Assembly (NCBI RefSeq): GCF_900167155.1
Contig: NZ_FUXU01000016.1
Span: 1 to 64,000 of the forward strand
Reading direction: 5' to 3'
Source of the DNA: Enterovibrio nigricans DSM 22720
Lineage (GTDB): Bacteria > Pseudomonadota > Gammaproteobacteria > Enterobacterales > Vibrionaceae
Length of the DNA: 64,000 nucleotides
Shown here: piece by piece, positions 35,150 to 45,479 of the stretch
Layout: every line of letters begins with the position of its first letter
Position numbering within the stretch: the first letter of the stretch is position 1
Position numbers and translations under genes: made by a program
The notes under the pieces: generated by a model
Told to the model about the DNA's origin: nothing
Database searches by the model: none
Seen by the model: the letters and a program-made list of their open reading frames with translations, nothing else

Positions 35150-37255
35150 TCAGTTTTTCTGACGGCTTACCTTCACTACATTTGGCATTACGCGAATACG
35201 TCGCATAATGTTGGCCAAATGCACGCGATCTTTGGTCGTCAGTTTGACGTCGATGGTATACAAACGACCATCTCGTTCTTCTGTCGTCAGACCCAATATG
35301 TTGGAGCCTGTTGCGGCAATTGTATTGGTTAAATCCGCCAATGCGCCCTGATGGTTCAGCATGTCCACGCGAAGGCCTGTGGTGAAGTCCTGATCAATAT
35401 CATCGCCCCATTCCACAAACATGTACTTGTCGGGTTCTTGGCTGTAGCCACGAACGTTGGCACATTCTTCACGGTGAATCACCAGACCTTTACCTGGGCT
35501 TACGTGCGCCACGATATGGTCGCCCGGCAGTGGTCGGCAGCAATTTGCATAGGTCAGCAAAATGCCTTCGGCACCACGAATAGGCAGGCATCCACCTTGC
35601 TCTTCCAAACTATCGGCATCGCCCAGCAAACGCTTGGCAATGACCACACTCATCAATTCACCCGAACCGATGTCCGCCAGCAGGTCTTCCAATGTCGCCA
35701 ATTTCAGATCCTGCAGAACCTTGTTCAGGTTCTCTTTCTCGACATCCTGAACATTGATCGCACCCAGTGCGTGGTTCAGCAGACGTCGACCTAAGATAAC
35801 AGACTCTTCACGGCGCTTGGTTTTCAGAACCTGACGGATTTTGGTTCGCGCGCGCGAGGTAACGACGTAATTAAGCCACGCCGCATTTGGACGTGCGCCC
35901 GGTGCGGTGATGATCTCAATTGTTTGGCCATTTTTCAGTGCCTGACTCAATGGGTAAGACTGGCGATTAACGCGCGCTCCTACACAAGAGTTGCCAACAT
36001 CGGTATGTACGGCATAAGCAAAGTCCACCGCTGTCGCGCCCACAGGCAGTTCGACAATACGACCTTTTGGCGTAAAGACGAACAACTCGTCGGGGAACAG
36101 ATCAGATTTGACGCTTTCGATAAATTCAAACGAGCTACCAGCACTTTGCTGAAGTTCGAGCAGGCTCTGCATCCAACGTTGTGCACGCACCTGCGCGGTC
36201 GTTCCACCGCTCGCACGATCTGAACCGTCTTTGTATGCCCAATGTGCAGCGACACCTTTGTCGGCCATTTGATCCATGTCTTCGGTACGGATTTGTACTT
36301 CAACAGGGACACCGTGAGGGCCTATCATCGACGTGTGCAAAGACTGATAGCCGTTGGCTTTCGGTACGGCGATGTAGTCTTTCATGCGACCCGGACGCGG
36401 CTTGTACAGGTTGTGCATCTGGCCCAGCACGCGATAGCAGGTATCCAAATCATCAACAATTACACGAAAAGCGTAAAGGTCCATGATGGTGTGAAAGCGC
36501 TGTTCCTTGTTCTTCATCTTGTTGTAGATGGAGTACAGGTTCTTCTCGCGACCCAGTACACGCGCTTTGATGCCCGCATCTTCAAGACGACCTTCAATTT
36601 CCGCATGGAATTTTTGGATCATTTCTTTGCGGTTACCGCGAGCGTGAATCACCACCTCTTTCAACACGCGATAGCGCGTTGGGTACAAGGCTTCAAAGCC
36701 CAGCTCTTCGAGCTCAACTTTAATGTTGTGAATACCGAGGCGGTGTGCGAGAGGAGAAAAAATCTCTAGGGTTTCACGGGCAATACGACGACGTTTATCC
36801 GGACGCAGCGCGCCAAGGGTGCGCATGTTGTGCGTACGGTCAGCCAGTTTGATCAGAATAACGCGAATGTCATGCGCCATGGCCATGATCATTTTGCGGA
36901 AATTTTCTGCCTGTGCTTCTTTACGGTCGCGGAATTTGAGCTTATCGAGTTTGGAGACACCATCAACCAGATCGGCGACGTTATCACCAAAACGTTGCTG
37001 GAGATCTTCTTTGGTTACGTCTGTGTCCTCGATAACATCATGCAGCAATGCTGCCATCAGGGTTTCGTGGTCAAGACGCATTTCCGCCAGAATACGGGCA
37101 ACGGCGATAGGGTGGATAATGTAAGGTTCGCCGCTGGAGCGGGTTTGCCCTTCGTGGGCGTCACGCGCGACCAAATACGCTTGCCGGAGTGCCTCTAGGT
37201 GCGACTCCGGCAAGTATTGTGCTGCGACTTCTCTCAGGCTATCAAAGAGATACAA
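35150..37255 (-). CDS. spoT: Bifunctional (p)ppGpp synthetase/hydrolase SpoT
   Basis: Controls the alarmone (p)ppGpp. 701 aa. HD hydrolase domain (HDVIEDTDVTKEDL, about residue 72), synthetase-like domain (REKNLYSIYNKMKNKEQRFHTIMDLYAFRVIV, about 240), TGS domain (FVFTPKGRIVELPVGATAVDFAYAVHTDVG, about 395) and a C-terminal ACT domain. The start is TTG (MYLFDSLRE), which aligns with the SpoT N-terminus; no nearer ATG fits. It lies 22 nt after rpoZ. Confidence 0.97.
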   Translation of the reverse strand: MYLFDSLREVAAQYLPESHLEALRQAYLVARDAHEGQTRSSGEPYIIHPIAVARILAEMRLDHETLMAALLHDVIEDTDVTKEDLQQRFGDNVADLVDGVSKLDKLKFRDRKEAQAENFRKMIMAMAHDIRVILIKLADRTHNMRTLGALRPDKRRRIARETLEIFSPLAHRLGIHNIKVELEELGFEALYPTRYRVLKEVVIHARGNRKEMIQKFHAEIEGRLEDAGIKARVLGREKNLYSIYNKMKNKEQRFHTIMDLYAFRVIVDDLDTCYRVLGQMHNLYKPRPGRMKDYIAVPKANGYQSLHTSMIGPHGVPVEVQIRTEDMDQMADKGVAAHWAYKDGSDRASGGTTAQVRAQRWMQSLLELQQSAGSSFEFIESVKSDLFPDELFVFTPKGRIVELPVGATAVDFAYAVHTDVGNSCVGARVNRQSYPLSQALKNGQTIEIITAPGARPNAAWLNYVVTSRARTKIRQVLKTKRREESVILGRRLLNHALGAINVQDVEKENLNKVLQDLKLATLEDLLADIGSGELMSVVIAKRLLGDADSLEEQGGCLPIRGAEGILLTYANCCRPLPGDHIVAHVSPGKGLVIHREECANVRGYSQEPDKYMFVEWGDDIDQDFTTGLRVDMLNHQGALADLTNTIAATGSNILGLTTEERDGRLYTIDVKLTTKDRVHLANIMRRIRVMPNVVKVSRQKN

Positions 37256-37277
37256 ACGGCCTGTTCCCTGAGGTTAA

Positions 37278-37553
37278 TTAGCGAAGAGAGCCTGTGATGG
37301 TGCTTACAGCAGCCATTTCAGCAGCTTCTTGCTCTTGCTGCTCTTGACGCGCACGTGCATCCAGAATTTCTTTGGTGATCAGGCCTTCTTCGATTTCACG
37401 AAGAGCGATAACAGTTTGCTTATCGTTCTCTTCTTGAACCAGTGCGTCTTTACCACCAGTTTGCATTTGGCGTGCGCGACGAGCTGCTACCAATACTAGA
37501 TCGAAACGGTTGCCAATTTTTTCAACAGCGTCTTGAACGGTTACGCGTGCCAT
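37278..37553 (-). CDS. rpoZ: RNA polymerase omega subunit RpoZ
   Basis: Small subunit that aids folding of beta-prime and takes part in ppGpp binding. 91 aa, starting [30 protein letters not shown], the conserved omega signature. It is placed between gmk and spoT, as in E. coli. Confidence 0.97.
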   Translation of the reverse strand: MARVTVQDAVEKIGNRFDLVLVAARRARQMQTGGKDALVQEENDKQTVIALREIEEGLITKEILDARARQEQQEQEAAEMAAVSTITGSLR

Positions 37554-37656
37554 GAAGAAACTCCAGTAAGTGTAATAAAGTCAAAATGACCGAAAATTAT
37601 ACAAAAGCGATTGGATCTTAACAACCAACAAGTGGTTGATGGCGCAAGTTTCGTAA

Positions 37657-38283
<627 letters not shown>

Positions 38284-38359
38284 CTAGATCACTGTGAGGT
38301 TAAAGGGCGCGCAGAGTACCACGGACCGCTTAAAAATTGAATTACCATTTAGGATAACC

Positions 38360-38394
38360 TAATACCCGTTGTATTGGGTATAAGTCGGGTATAA
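38360..38394. repeat. Degenerate ATACCC/GGGTAT inverted repeat upstream of gmk
   Basis: ATACCC (38362-38367) pairs with GGGTAT (38376-38381); a second GGGTATAA copy follows at 38387-38394. It lies in the gap between gmk and yicC. The ends recall those of the larger repeat ahead of ompR. Confidence 0.45.
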
Positions 38395-38406
38395 ATCCTT
38401 AGGAAC

Positions 38407-38435
38407 AAAAAGCCCGACACAGTGGCCGGGCTTTT
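38407..38435 (-). terminator. Terminator after yicC
   Basis: On the minus strand AAAAGCCCG...CGGGCTTTTT with an inner CACTGTG loop, about 19 nt after the yicC stop. Confidence 0.85.
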
Positions 38436-38453
38436 AAATGTGTGACTGGGTGA

Positions 38454-39317
38454 TTATTCGATGTTCTGGATTTGCTCGCGCATTTGCTCGATAAGCACTT
38501 TCAGTTCAACGCCTGAGGCGGTGATGTCAGTGCTGATCGATTTCGATGCCAAGGTGTTCGACTCACGGTTGAACTCTTGCATCATGAAATCCAGACGGCG
38601 GCCACAAGCGCCACCTTTGGCAATGATTTTCTTGGTTTCGGTGACGTGAGAGTCCAAGCGATCCAGTTCTTCTGCCACATCTGATTTTTGTGCCAACAGA
38701 ATGATTTCTTGTTCAACGCGGTTGGCATCTAATTCCAGCTTGGCTTCTTCTAGCTTGGTGATCAGGCGCTCACGTTGCCATTGCAGAATTTCTGGCATGC
38801 GTGTGCGTACTTTTACTGTTTCTGCAGCAATCGCATCCAAACGCGTTTCAATCAACACTTTCATGTTGTTGCCTTCACTTGCACGTGCGGCAATGAAGTC
38901 TTTAACGGCTTCATCAAAGCCTTCAAGCAGGGCTTTGTTGATGGTATCCATGTCTTGCTCTGGTGTTTCCATCACACCTGGCCACTGCAGCACTTGGAAT
39001 GGACCAATGTTGCCTTCGCCGGATATTTCTTTGATCCACTTTGCAGCGTGAATCACTTGTTTCGCCAACTCTTCGTTGATTTTCAATTCAGTGTTGTTCG
39101 AAGGGTTGGCTTCAAAGCGCAAGTTACATTCGACTTTACCGCGTGCAAGACGCTGGCGGAAACGCTCACGAATGATAGGTTCAAGGCCACGGAACTGCTC
39201 TGGCATACGAATATAGGTTTCGAGATAGCGTTGGTTTACCGAGCGGATTTCCCATACTGCGGTTCCCCATAGGCCCTTGATTTCCCGGCGGGCGTAGGCA
39301 GTCATACTGTGGATCAT
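38454..39317 (-). CDS. yicC: YicC family endoribonuclease
   Basis: 287 aa, collinear with E. coli YicC from MI.SMTAYARREIKG to the C-terminal LKVLIEQMREQIQNIE. The conserved C-terminal block GRRLDFMMQEFNRESNTLASKS is complete. Family members are reported RNases affecting RyhB and other small RNAs. It diverges from rph over 192 nt, as in E. coli. Confidence 0.94.
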   Translation of the reverse strand: MIHSMTAYARREIKGLWGTAVWEIRSVNQRYLETYIRMPEQFRGLEPIIRERFRQRLARGKVECNLRFEANPSNNTELKINEELAKQVIHAAKWIKEISGEGNIGPFQVLQWPGVMETPEQDMDTINKALLEGFDEAVKDFIAARASEGNNMKVLIETRLDAIAAETVKVRTRMPEILQWQRERLITKLEEAKLELDANRVEQEIILLAQKSDVAEELDRLDSHVTETKKIIAKGGACGRRLDFMMQEFNRESNTLASKSISTDITASGVELKVLIEQMREQIQNIE

Positions 39318-39425
39318 TGATGTGCACTCTTTAAATTAAGTTGTATTGATTATACGCAGTTGCTGCCGTGTGTGTAGTCTCCTCATAGAAGGGCGTGAGA
39401 AAAAGAACACTGATCGCGGTAAGTA

Positions 39426-39455
39426 TTAGCACGATAAGGTTGAAATCGTTATAAT
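39426..39455 (+). promoter_or_regulatory. Putative promoter of rph-pyrE
   Basis: TATAAT at 39450-39455 with TTAGCA at 39426-39431 (18 nt spacer), 54 nt before the rph start. Confidence 0.55.
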
Positions 39456-39509
39456 CGCCGGTTAGCGAAAATCAGCAGTGTTTAAACAATTACAACAGGT
39501 GGAACCCCT

Positions 39510-40226
39510 ATGCGCCCAAGCGGAAGAGAAGTAGGTCAAATTCGTCCGGTCACCCTGACTCGTCATTTTACTGCCCATGCAGAAGGCTCTGTGCTGGTGG
39601 CGTTTGGTGACACCAAGGTTATTTGTACCGCGACAGTAGAAGAAGGTGTGCCTCGCTTCCTGAAAGGTAAAGGCCAAGGTTGGATCACTGCTGAATATGG
39701 CATGTTGCCACGTGCGACCCATACCCGTAACCGTCGTGAAGCGGCGAACGGTAAGCAAGGCGGTCGCACCATGGAAATCCAACGTCTGATTGCTCGCAGT
39801 CTTCGCGCAGCGGTTAACCTCGACAAACTGGGCGACTTCACCATCACCGTTGACTGTGACGTTATCCAGGCTGACGGCGGTACACGTACGGCTTCTATTA
39901 CGGGAGCAAGCGTGGCAATGGCCGATGCACTGAATAAATTGGTTGCTGACGGTAAGCTGAAAGAAAACCCGATGAAAGGTCACGTAGCTGCTGTGTCTGT
40001 AGGTATTTTCGAAGGCACGCCGATTTGCGATCTGGAGTATGTAGAAGACTCGCAAGCAGAGACTGACATGAACGTTGTCATGTTGGAAGATGGCCGCATG
40101 ATTGAGGTGCAAGGCACGGCAGAAGGTGAACCGTTCACCGCCGATGAACTCAATGCCATGTTGTCTTTGGCAACGAAGGGCATTCAGGACATCGTTGCTA
40201 TTCAGAAAGCATCGTTAATTGATTGA
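39510..40226 (+). CDS. rph: Ribonuclease PH
   Basis: Phosphorolytic 3'-5' exoribonuclease that trims tRNA 3' ends. 238 aa. Begins [21 protein letters not shown]; phosphate-binding and RNA-binding residues lie in [28 protein letters not shown]. Full length, unlike the frameshifted gene in E. coli K-12. Its stop is 5 nt before the attenuator hairpin that precedes pyrE. Confidence 0.97.
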   Translation: MRPSGREVGQIRPVTLTRHFTAHAEGSVLVAFGDTKVICTATVEEGVPRFLKGKGQGWITAEYGMLPRATHTRNRREAANGKQGGRTMEIQRLIARSLRAAVNLDKLGDFTITVDCDVIQADGGTRTASITGASVAMADALNKLVADGKLKENPMKGHVAAVSVGIFEGTPICDLEYVEDSQAETDMNVVMLEDGRMIEVQGTAEGEPFTADELNAMLSLATKGIQDIVAIQKASLID

Positions 40227-40231
40227 TAAGA

Positions 40232-40261
40232 GAGCGGCTTCTATTGAAGCCGCTTTTTTTT
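40232..40261 (+). terminator. Probable pyrE attenuator between rph and pyrE
   Basis: AGCGGCTTC-TATT-GAAGCCGCT followed by eight T, starting 6 nt after the rph stop and about 90 nt before pyrE. In E. coli an equivalent terminator in the rph-pyrE gap is relieved when ribosomes closely follow polymerase during UTP shortage; the spacing here suits that mechanism. Confidence 0.85.
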
Positions 40262-40353
40262 GACGTGTTATTTGTTGAGGCAGTTTTTATGACAAAAATT
40301 GTCTCTGGCTATTCCGGCATGTAAGCCGATTTGTAATATCGACAGGAGAGAAA

Positions 40354-40995
40354 ATGAAAGCGTATCAGCGTCAATTCATCGAGTTCGCATTGGAAAAACA
40401 AGTATTAAAATTCGGTGAGTTTACTTTGAAGTCTGGCCGTCAGAGTCCTTACTTCTTCAATGCTGGTCTTTTCAATACGGGGCGTGATTTAGCGCGTCTT
40501 GGCCGTTTTTATGCAGAAGCACTGGTTGATGCAAAGATTGAGTACGATTTGTTGTTCGGTCCTGCGTACAAAGGCATTCCAATTGCGACGACCACCGCGG
40601 TAGCGCTGGCTGAGCATCATGACGTTGACACGCCGTACTGCTTCAATCGCAAAGAAGCTAAAGATCACGGTGAGGGTGGAAACCTGGTAGGTAGCGCATT
40701 GGAAGGCCGTGTGATGTTGGTGGATGACGTGATCACTGCAGGGACTGCTATTCGCGAATCTATGGAAATCATCCAAGCGAACGGTGCGGATCTGGCTGGC
40801 GTATTGGTCGCGATTGACCGTCAAGAGCGTGGCAAAGGTGAGTTGTCTGCGATTCAAGAAGTTGAGCGTGATTTTGGCTGCAAAGTGGTGTCGATCATCA
40901 GTCTTGGCGATCTCGTGACCTATTTGGAAGAGCAGGGCACAAACTCTGCGCATCTGGATGCGGTGAAAGCGTACCGTGCGGAGTACGGCATCTAA
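40354..40995 (+). CDS. pyrE: Orotate phosphoribosyltransferase PyrE
   Basis: Converts orotate and PRPP to OMP in pyrimidine synthesis. 213 aa. PRPP-binding motif [19 protein letters not shown], flexible catalytic loop [15 protein letters not shown]-terminal [19 protein letters not shown]. Probably controlled by the attenuator upstream, with rph translation as sensor. GGAGAG precedes the ATG. Confidence 0.97.
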   Translation: MKAYQRQFIEFALEKQVLKFGEFTLKSGRQSPYFFNAGLFNTGRDLARLGRFYAEALVDAKIEYDLLFGPAYKGIPIATTTAVALAEHHDVDTPYCFNRKEAKDHGEGGNLVGSALEGRVMLVDDVITAGTAIRESMEIIQANGADLAGVLVAIDRQERGKGELSAIQEVERDFGCKVVSIISLGDLVTYLEEQGTNSAHLDAVKAYRAEYGI

Positions 40996-41018
40996 TTGCC
41001 AATATACAACTTGATAAG

Positions 41019-41045
41019 AGCCCGCCATGATTGGCGGGCTTTTTT
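41019..41045 (+). terminator. Intrinsic terminator after pyrE
   Basis: AGCCCGCC-ATGATT-GGCGGGCT and a T run, 24 nt after the pyrE stop. Confidence 0.9.
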
Positions 41046-41314
41046 GTTTGTCTAGGCGATACCATTGATTTTTCTTCTCTGATGATGTGCGTTTCCTGAT
41101 TGAACTCCCTCTAATAATTCACGGCGTGAATCACTTTTCATTTGGGTAATGGAAAGGTTGTTGCATATGGGTGTGTGATTAATGCACGAATTGTTCAGTA
41201 TTTGTTCAGTATTTGTTCAGTGGCGATGGGTATTATGAATTCAACGAAACGGCATGAGTGAACAACGAAGCATTCTTGCCAAACCCTACACACTGTTACG
41301 TCGGAGAAGAAACT
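41046..41314 (+). promoter_or_regulatory. Control region ahead of the small secreted repeat protein
   Basis: 269 nt without another gene. A palindrome ATTCACG-G-CGTGAAT lies at 41117-41131 and a triple direct repeat at 41191-41221 (listed separately). Both are candidate regulator sites. GGAGA at 41303-41307 is the ribosome binding site for the gene at 41315. Confidence 0.5.
41191..41221 (+). repeat. Three tandem direct repeats TTGTTCAGTAT
   Basis: Copies at 41191-41201, 41202-41212 and 41213-41221 (the last 9 bp long). The 11-bp period places each copy on roughly the same face of the helix, as expected for cooperative protein binding. They lie about 95 nt before the start of the downstream gene. 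Confidence 0.8.
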
Positions 41315-41566
41315 ATGAAAAAAGTAATGATGGCGACACTGGTGACTTTCGGTTTGTTTACTGCAGGAGCGCAGGCAGGGTATACATTGGATGAGACGCG
41401 AGCTTGTGCAACTTCAAACCAGTTTCAAAACTGTGTGATTCAGTTAAGTGAGAAAAAGGCTTCTCCTGCGCTAACTGACATGGACACTGCTTACACAAAA
41501 GATGAAGTTCGTGCCTGCGGTACAGCGAATGACTTCCATGTTTGCGCGGATCAATTAAACGCGTAA
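41315..41566 (+). CDS. Small secreted protein with two CX8C repeats
   Basis: 83 aa, family not recognised. A signal peptide (MKKVMMATLVTFGLFTAGAQA) leaves a mature chain of about 62 residues. It holds two similar units, YTLDETRACATSNQFQNCVIQL (about 23-44, shown in parts: YTLDETRAC, NQFQNC) and YTKDEVRAC...NDFHVCADQL (about 60-81), each with Cys-X8-Cys (Cys31/40 and Cys68/77). The four cysteines probably form two disulfides in the periplasm. GGAGA lies 7 nt upstream of ATG 41315; a further upstream in-frame start (41258) would bury the signal peptide. Monocistronic. Confidence 0.75.
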   Translation: MKKVMMATLVTFGLFTAGAQAGYTLDETRACATSNQFQNCVIQLSEKKASPALTDMDTAYTKDEVRACGTANDFHVCADQLNA

Positions 41567-41622
41567 TGTCACGGGAAAACTGGGGATTGGATGCGATGCC
41601 CGATAAAAAGTCAGGCATATTG

Positions 41623-41649
41623 AAAAAGGCTGCACATTGCAGCCTTTTT
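41623..41649. terminator. Bidirectional terminator before slmA
   Basis: AAAAAGGCTGCA-CAT-TGCAGCCTTTTT between the secreted-protein gene and the convergent slmA. Confidence 0.9.
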
Positions 41650-41667
41650 AGTGCCAGTAGTGGGTGC

Positions 41668-42258
41668 TTAGTCCAACTGTGCGCTCAACAATTGCCAGTA
41701 TTGGTCAAATTCCGCAGTCGGCGGATATTTGAAGCTGGAGCGAACAAAGCGATTTAAGCTGCCTTCTACCTGACCCAGCAATTGCGCGGCAAGAATGGTT
41801 TCCTCAACCGGGAAGCCTTTTCCTTCACGCAGACGACGCTCACGCAATACCTGACGCAACTGGCTTTCGATTTTTTCGAATAGCTGATTGATGCGACCTT
41901 GCAGTCGGTCTTGTTCAAACATCAGGGCATGACCAGTCATGATGCGGGTCAAGCCAGGGTTGCGCTCTCCGAATACCAACAGAAGTTGAAGGATCAGGCG
42001 CAGACGTGTCAGTGTGTCTTTCTCTTCATTCTGAATACGGTTAATACGTGTGATGAGTGACTCTTCGATAAATTCGATCAAGCCTTCAAACATACGCGCT
42101 TTACTCGGAAAGTGACGGTAAAGCGCGGCTTCAGATACCCCTACCTGCGCGGCAAGCTTTGCCGTAGTGATGCGTTGACTGCCCTGATTGGACTCTAGCA
42201 TTTGAGCAAGAGCCTGAAGGATTTCTTCGCGGCGGTTCTGCTTTTTTTGGCCAGCCAT
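41668..42258 (-). CDS. slmA: Nucleoid occlusion factor SlmA (TetR fold)
   Basis: Binds chromosomal SBS sites and antagonises FtsZ polymerisation over the nucleoid. 196 aa. TetR-type N-terminal HTH ([38 protein letters not shown]), then the SlmA C-terminal domain. The pairing with dut and coaBC is the conserved context that separates it from other TetR proteins. Confidence 0.96.
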   Translation of the reverse strand: MAGQKKQNRREEILQALAQMLESNQGSQRITTAKLAAQVGVSEAALYRHFPSKARMFEGLIEFIEESLITRINRIQNEEKDTLTRLRLILQLLLVFGERNPGLTRIMTGHALMFEQDRLQGRINQLFEKIESQLRQVLRERRLREGKGFPVEETILAAQLLGQVEGSLNRFVRSSFKYPPTAEFDQYWQLLSAQLD

Positions 42259-42400
42259 GAATAGATGGTTCCTTTGTTGTATTAGCTAATGTCGGCTGAA
42301 GAGGCGCTATCTTAACGGTGCTCCCTCTGTATTAAAAGGATAATGCACCTTCCCCGTCAAAGAAGCCTACTGGAATTTTCTAAATCGTGAATAGCGCAAG

Positions 42401-42427
42401 AAAAACGCCACTATTTAGCGGCGTTTT
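42401..42427 (-). terminator. Terminator after dut
   Basis: AAAACGCC...GGCGTTTT with a loop of about 10 nt; on the minus strand it is followed by TTTTT, 18 nt after the dut stop and ahead of slmA. Confidence 0.75.
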
Positions 42428-42444
42428 CGAGACGTTTACAGTGA

Positions 42445-42900
42445 TTATTTTGTACCTGAGTGTCCAAAACCACCAGCACCACGATCGGTGGCATCGAAAT
42501 CTTCGACAATATTGAACTCGGCTTGGATCACTGGTACGAATACCAATTGCGCGATGCGCTCGCCTGGCTCAACAACAAAGGTTGTTTGCCCGCGGTTCCA
42601 ACAAGACACCATCAATTGACCCTGGTAGTCAGAGTCAATCAGACCCACAAGGTTACCAAGGACGATACCGTGCTTGTGGCCGAGACCTGAGCGAGGAAGA
42701 ATCGTCGCCGCCATGGATGGATCCGCTATGTGGATTGCCATGCCTGTTGGAATTAGGTGCGTTTGGCCAGGTTCAATGGTCAGTGCCTCGTCCAGACATG
42801 CCCGCAAGTCCAGTCCCGCAGAACCTTCGGTTGCATACGCAGGAAGTGGGAATTCGTTACCTACACGTGGGTCGAGGATTTTCAGGTCGATTTTTTTCAT
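42445..42900 (-). CDS. dut: Deoxyuridine 5'-triphosphate nucleotidohydrolase (dUTPase)
   Basis: Hydrolyses dUTP to dUMP, keeping uracil out of DNA and feeding dTMP synthesis. 151 aa trimeric type: motif 1 [10 protein letters not shown], motif 2 [10 protein letters not shown], motif 3 [17 protein letters not shown], motif 4 [10 protein letters not shown] and motif 5 [10 protein letters not shown] at the C-terminus. It starts 15 nt after coaBC. Confidence 0.97.
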   Translation of the reverse strand: MKKIDLKILDPRVGNEFPLPAYATEGSAGLDLRACLDEALTIEPGQTHLIPTGMAIHIADPSMAATILPRSGLGHKHGIVLGNLVGLIDSDYQGQLMVSCWNRGQTTFVVEPGERIAQLVFVPVIQAEFNIVEDFDATDRGAGGFGHSGTK

Positions 42901-42915
42901 GACGTTTCCACTGAG

Positions 42916-44145
42916 TTATTTTTTCTTGGCGTTATATAACGCGGTAATTTCGCTGACGAGTTGGCTACCGAGCTCGGTTTTGTCCGCTTGGGCTAGCACT
43001 TTGTTTCCGTCTGGCCAGTAGAGATGCAGAGCATTCTGATCGCTGTTAAAGCCTAAGCCTTCAACGGATACGTCGTTTGCGCAGATAAGGTCGAGGTTTT
43101 TCTTCGCAAGTTTGGTGCGTGCGTAGTGTTCCACATCCTGGGTTTCCGCCGCAAATCCGACGGTGAACGGGCGATCGGCGTTCATCGCGGCGACGGAGGC
43201 GACGATATCCGGATTCTTGACCAAACTGATGGTCATTTCGTCCTGACCGTCCTGTTTCTTCATTTTCTGGTCGGCCACTGATGCAGGCTTGAAGTCTGCT
43301 ACCGCAGCACAAGCGATAAAGATTTGGTGCGTATTGGCTTTTGCCTGAACAGCGTTATACATGTCCTCGGCGCTTTGCACGTCAATACGGGTGACATTGT
43401 GAGGTGTTGGCAAGCTAACTGGGCCGCTTATCAGTGTGACGTTGGCGCCGCGTTTGGCCGCTGCTTCGGCAATCGCATACCCCATTTTACCTGAGCTGTG
43501 GTTTGACAGATAACGCACTGGATCAATGGCTTCGCGAGTTGGACCCGCAGTAATCAGAAAAGAAGTGCCTTCTAAGTCGCCTTCTGCGAAATGGTTTTCC
43601 ACCTTAGCCACCAGTTGAAGTGGCTCCAGCATGCGGCCGGGACCGACATCACCACAGGCTTGCTCGCCACTTGCAGGTCCCCAAATTGGGTAGCCACGGC
43701 GCTTCAGCGTCGCTAAGTTTTCTTGAGTTGCGATGGCGCGATACATCTGCTGGTTCATTGCTGGTGCCACTGCGATTGGCGCTTCTGTCGCCAGGCAAAG
43801 GGTGCTCAGCAAATCATTCCCCATGCCGACAGTAACGCGAGCAATGAGATCGGCCGTTGCTGGTGCAAGCAGCACCAAATCTGCCCACTTTGCGATTTCG
43901 ATGTGTCCCATCGAGGCTTCGGCTGCGGGGTCGAGCAAGCTGTCCGCGACAGGATGACCGGACACCGCCTGCATTGTTAGCGGGGTAATAAATTCTTTTG
44001 CCGCAGTTGTCATGACCACACGCACATCTGCGCCGCGCTCAATCAATCGACGGGTAAGATCGGCACACTTATAAGCGGCAATGCCACCACTGATGCCCAA
44101 TACAATGCGCTTTCCTGCGAGTGTCTGAGTAAATTTCTGAACCAT
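42916..44145 (-). CDS. coaBC: Bifunctional phosphopantothenoylcysteine synthetase/decarboxylase CoaBC
   Basis: Two steps of coenzyme A synthesis. 409 aa from ATG 44145. The N-terminal flavoprotein decarboxylase (CoaC) has [14 protein letters not shown], the PAMNQQMY motif and [13 protein letters not shown]; the C-terminal CTP-dependent synthetase (CoaB) has [24 protein letters not shown] and KNPDIVA. The frame continues 38 codons upstream, but those residues do not match the family. Divergent from radC. Confidence 0.96.
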   Translation of the reverse strand: MVQKFTQTLAGKRIVLGISGGIAAYKCADLTRRLIERGADVRVVMTTAAKEFITPLTMQAVSGHPVADSLLDPAAEASMGHIEIAKWADLVLLAPATADLIARVTVGMGNDLLSTLCLATEAPIAVAPAMNQQMYRAIATQENLATLKRRGYPIWGPASGEQACGDVGPGRMLEPLQLVAKVENHFAEGDLEGTSFLITAGPTREAIDPVRYLSNHSSGKMGYAIAEAAAKRGANVTLISGPVSLPTPHNVTRIDVQSAEDMYNAVQAKANTHQIFIACAAVADFKPASVADQKMKKQDGQDEMTISLVKNPDIVASVAAMNADRPFTVGFAAETQDVEHYARTKLAKKNLDLICANDVSVEGLGFNSDQNALHLYWPDGNKVLAQADKTELGSQLVSEITALYNAKKK

Positions 44146-44368
44146 AACCAAATCAACCAATGAGGTAATGGAAGGAAAGATAACACAAAATATTCGCTGA
44201 TCACGCCTTGGTCGCTGCTGAATGTGAAAGCGGAGGTATCCCAAAGTGATATGTAACAAAGAAGCTTCTCAAAAGTTGAGGGCTTCGGGGTTCCCCAAGC
44301 TTTTGCGACCTGAATTTGAACCCATACCCGTAAAAAGGAAGGATGGCGTTTTTCCGTGGGTTAGGCCG

Positions 44369-45043
44369 ATGTCATTAAAACAGCTTCCTGAGCAAAGTCG
44401 ACCAAGAGAAAAATTGCTGGCCCGAGGCGCAGAGTCATTATCTGACGCTGAACTGTTGGCGATATTTTTACGAACCGGTGTTTCAGGCATGAATGCGATT
44501 GAGCTTGCAGGCTATCTTTTAGCGGATTTTGGCTCGTTAAGGGGGTTGATGCAGGCAAATCAGCAGCAATTTTGCGAAAGGAAGGGACTCGGTGCCGCCA
44601 AGTATGCACAACTTCAGGCTGTGCTGGAGTTGAGTAAACGCCACTTGAGTGAAGTGATGGCAAAAGAAAATGCGTTGACCAGCCCATCCCACACGGCACG
44701 TTATTTATCTGCGCGGTTACGAGATAGACCAAGGGAAGCGTTCCTCGTTCTTTTCTTAGATAACCAAAATCGGCCCATTGCAGATGAGATCCTGTTTGAA
44801 GGAACTATTAACGCCGCAGGCGTGTATCCGAGAAAAGTTGTTAGACGTGCGTTGGAAATGCATGCAAATGCGGTTATTTTGGCGCATAATCACCCATCAG
44901 GTATTGCAGAACCGAGTCCTGCCGATAGGCATATCACATCACGTATTGCAGATGCATTGTCCTTGGTCGATATCCGGCTGCTTGATCACATGGTGATAGG
45001 GGATGGAGAAACTGTCTCCTTCGCTGAACGTGGCTGGATATAA
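44369..45043 (+). CDS. radC: RadC family JAB/MPN domain protein
   Basis: 224 aa from ATG 44369 ([20 protein letters not shown]). An N-terminal helix-hairpin-helix-like region is followed by an MPN domain with the JAMM metal motif [14 protein letters not shown]. Long annotated as a DNA repair protein, but its biochemical role is unsettled. 41 extra codons are open upstream (to 44246) without family similarity. Confidence 0.93.
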   Translation: MSLKQLPEQSRPREKLLARGAESLSDAELLAIFLRTGVSGMNAIELAGYLLADFGSLRGLMQANQQQFCERKGLGAAKYAQLQAVLELSKRHLSEVMAKENALTSPSHTARYLSARLRDRPREAFLVLFLDNQNRPIADEILFEGTINAAGVYPRKVVRRALEMHANAVILAHNHPSGIAEPSPADRHITSRIADALSLVDIRLLDHMVIGDGETVSFAERGWI

Positions 45044-45104
45044 GCGTTTCAAAGAAAACTTGCTAAAAAACGATCAAAAAATGGCAAAAGGATCTGCTCG
45101 GGAC

Positions 45105-45133
45105 TTGAGCAATGCAATTACAGTTAGTATAAT
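45105..45133 (+). promoter_or_regulatory. Sigma-70-type promoter of rpmB-rpmG
   Basis: TTGAGC (45105-45110), 17-nt spacer, perfect TATAAT (45128-45133), about 97 nt before rpmB; strong, as expected for ribosomal protein genes. Confidence 0.8.
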
Positions 45134-45229
45134 GCGCCACCTTTGATAGCCTTGACCTAGAGCCTGACCTTGTTTGCAGGACTGGTGGGCAAGGTTGATA
45201 TCGAGCTGAAACGATTTGGAGAGACATTC

Positions 45230-45466
45230 ATGTCACGAGTATGCCAAGTAACTGGCAAGCGTCCTGTAACGGGTAATAACCGTTCTCACGCACGTAACGC
45301 CACCAAGCGTCGTTTTCTGCCGAACCTGCAAACTCATCGTTTCTGGGTAGAAAGCGAAAACCGCTTCGTTAAACTGCGTCTTACCCCTAAAGGTATGCGC
45401 ATTATCGATAAGAAAGGCATTGATTCTGTTCTTACAGAAATGCGTGCCCGTGGTGAGAACGTTTAA
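45230..45466 (+). CDS. rpmB: 50S ribosomal protein L28
   Basis: 78 aa, basic, starting [32 protein letters not shown], the L28 signature. GGAGAG lies 7 nt before ATG 45230; the frame is open 20 codons further up but those do not belong to L28. It lies 13 nt ahead of rpmG. Confidence 0.97.
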   Translation: MSRVCQVTGKRPVTGNNRSHARNATKRRFLPNLQTHRFWVESENRFVKLRLTPKGMRIIDKKGIDSVLTEMRARGENV

Positions 45467-45479
45467 GAGGATTTAAAGA

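Noticed and set aside
36242-36769. 175-codon open frame opposite spoT
   Set aside because: Antisense shadow of a highly conserved gene; no ribosome binding site and no recognisable domain.
39462-40112. 216-codon open frame opposite rph
   Set aside because: Antisense shadow; rph is full length and conserved.
41542-41757. 71-codon frame across the terminator before slmA
   Set aside because: It spans a strong terminator and overlaps slmA; no family-like content.
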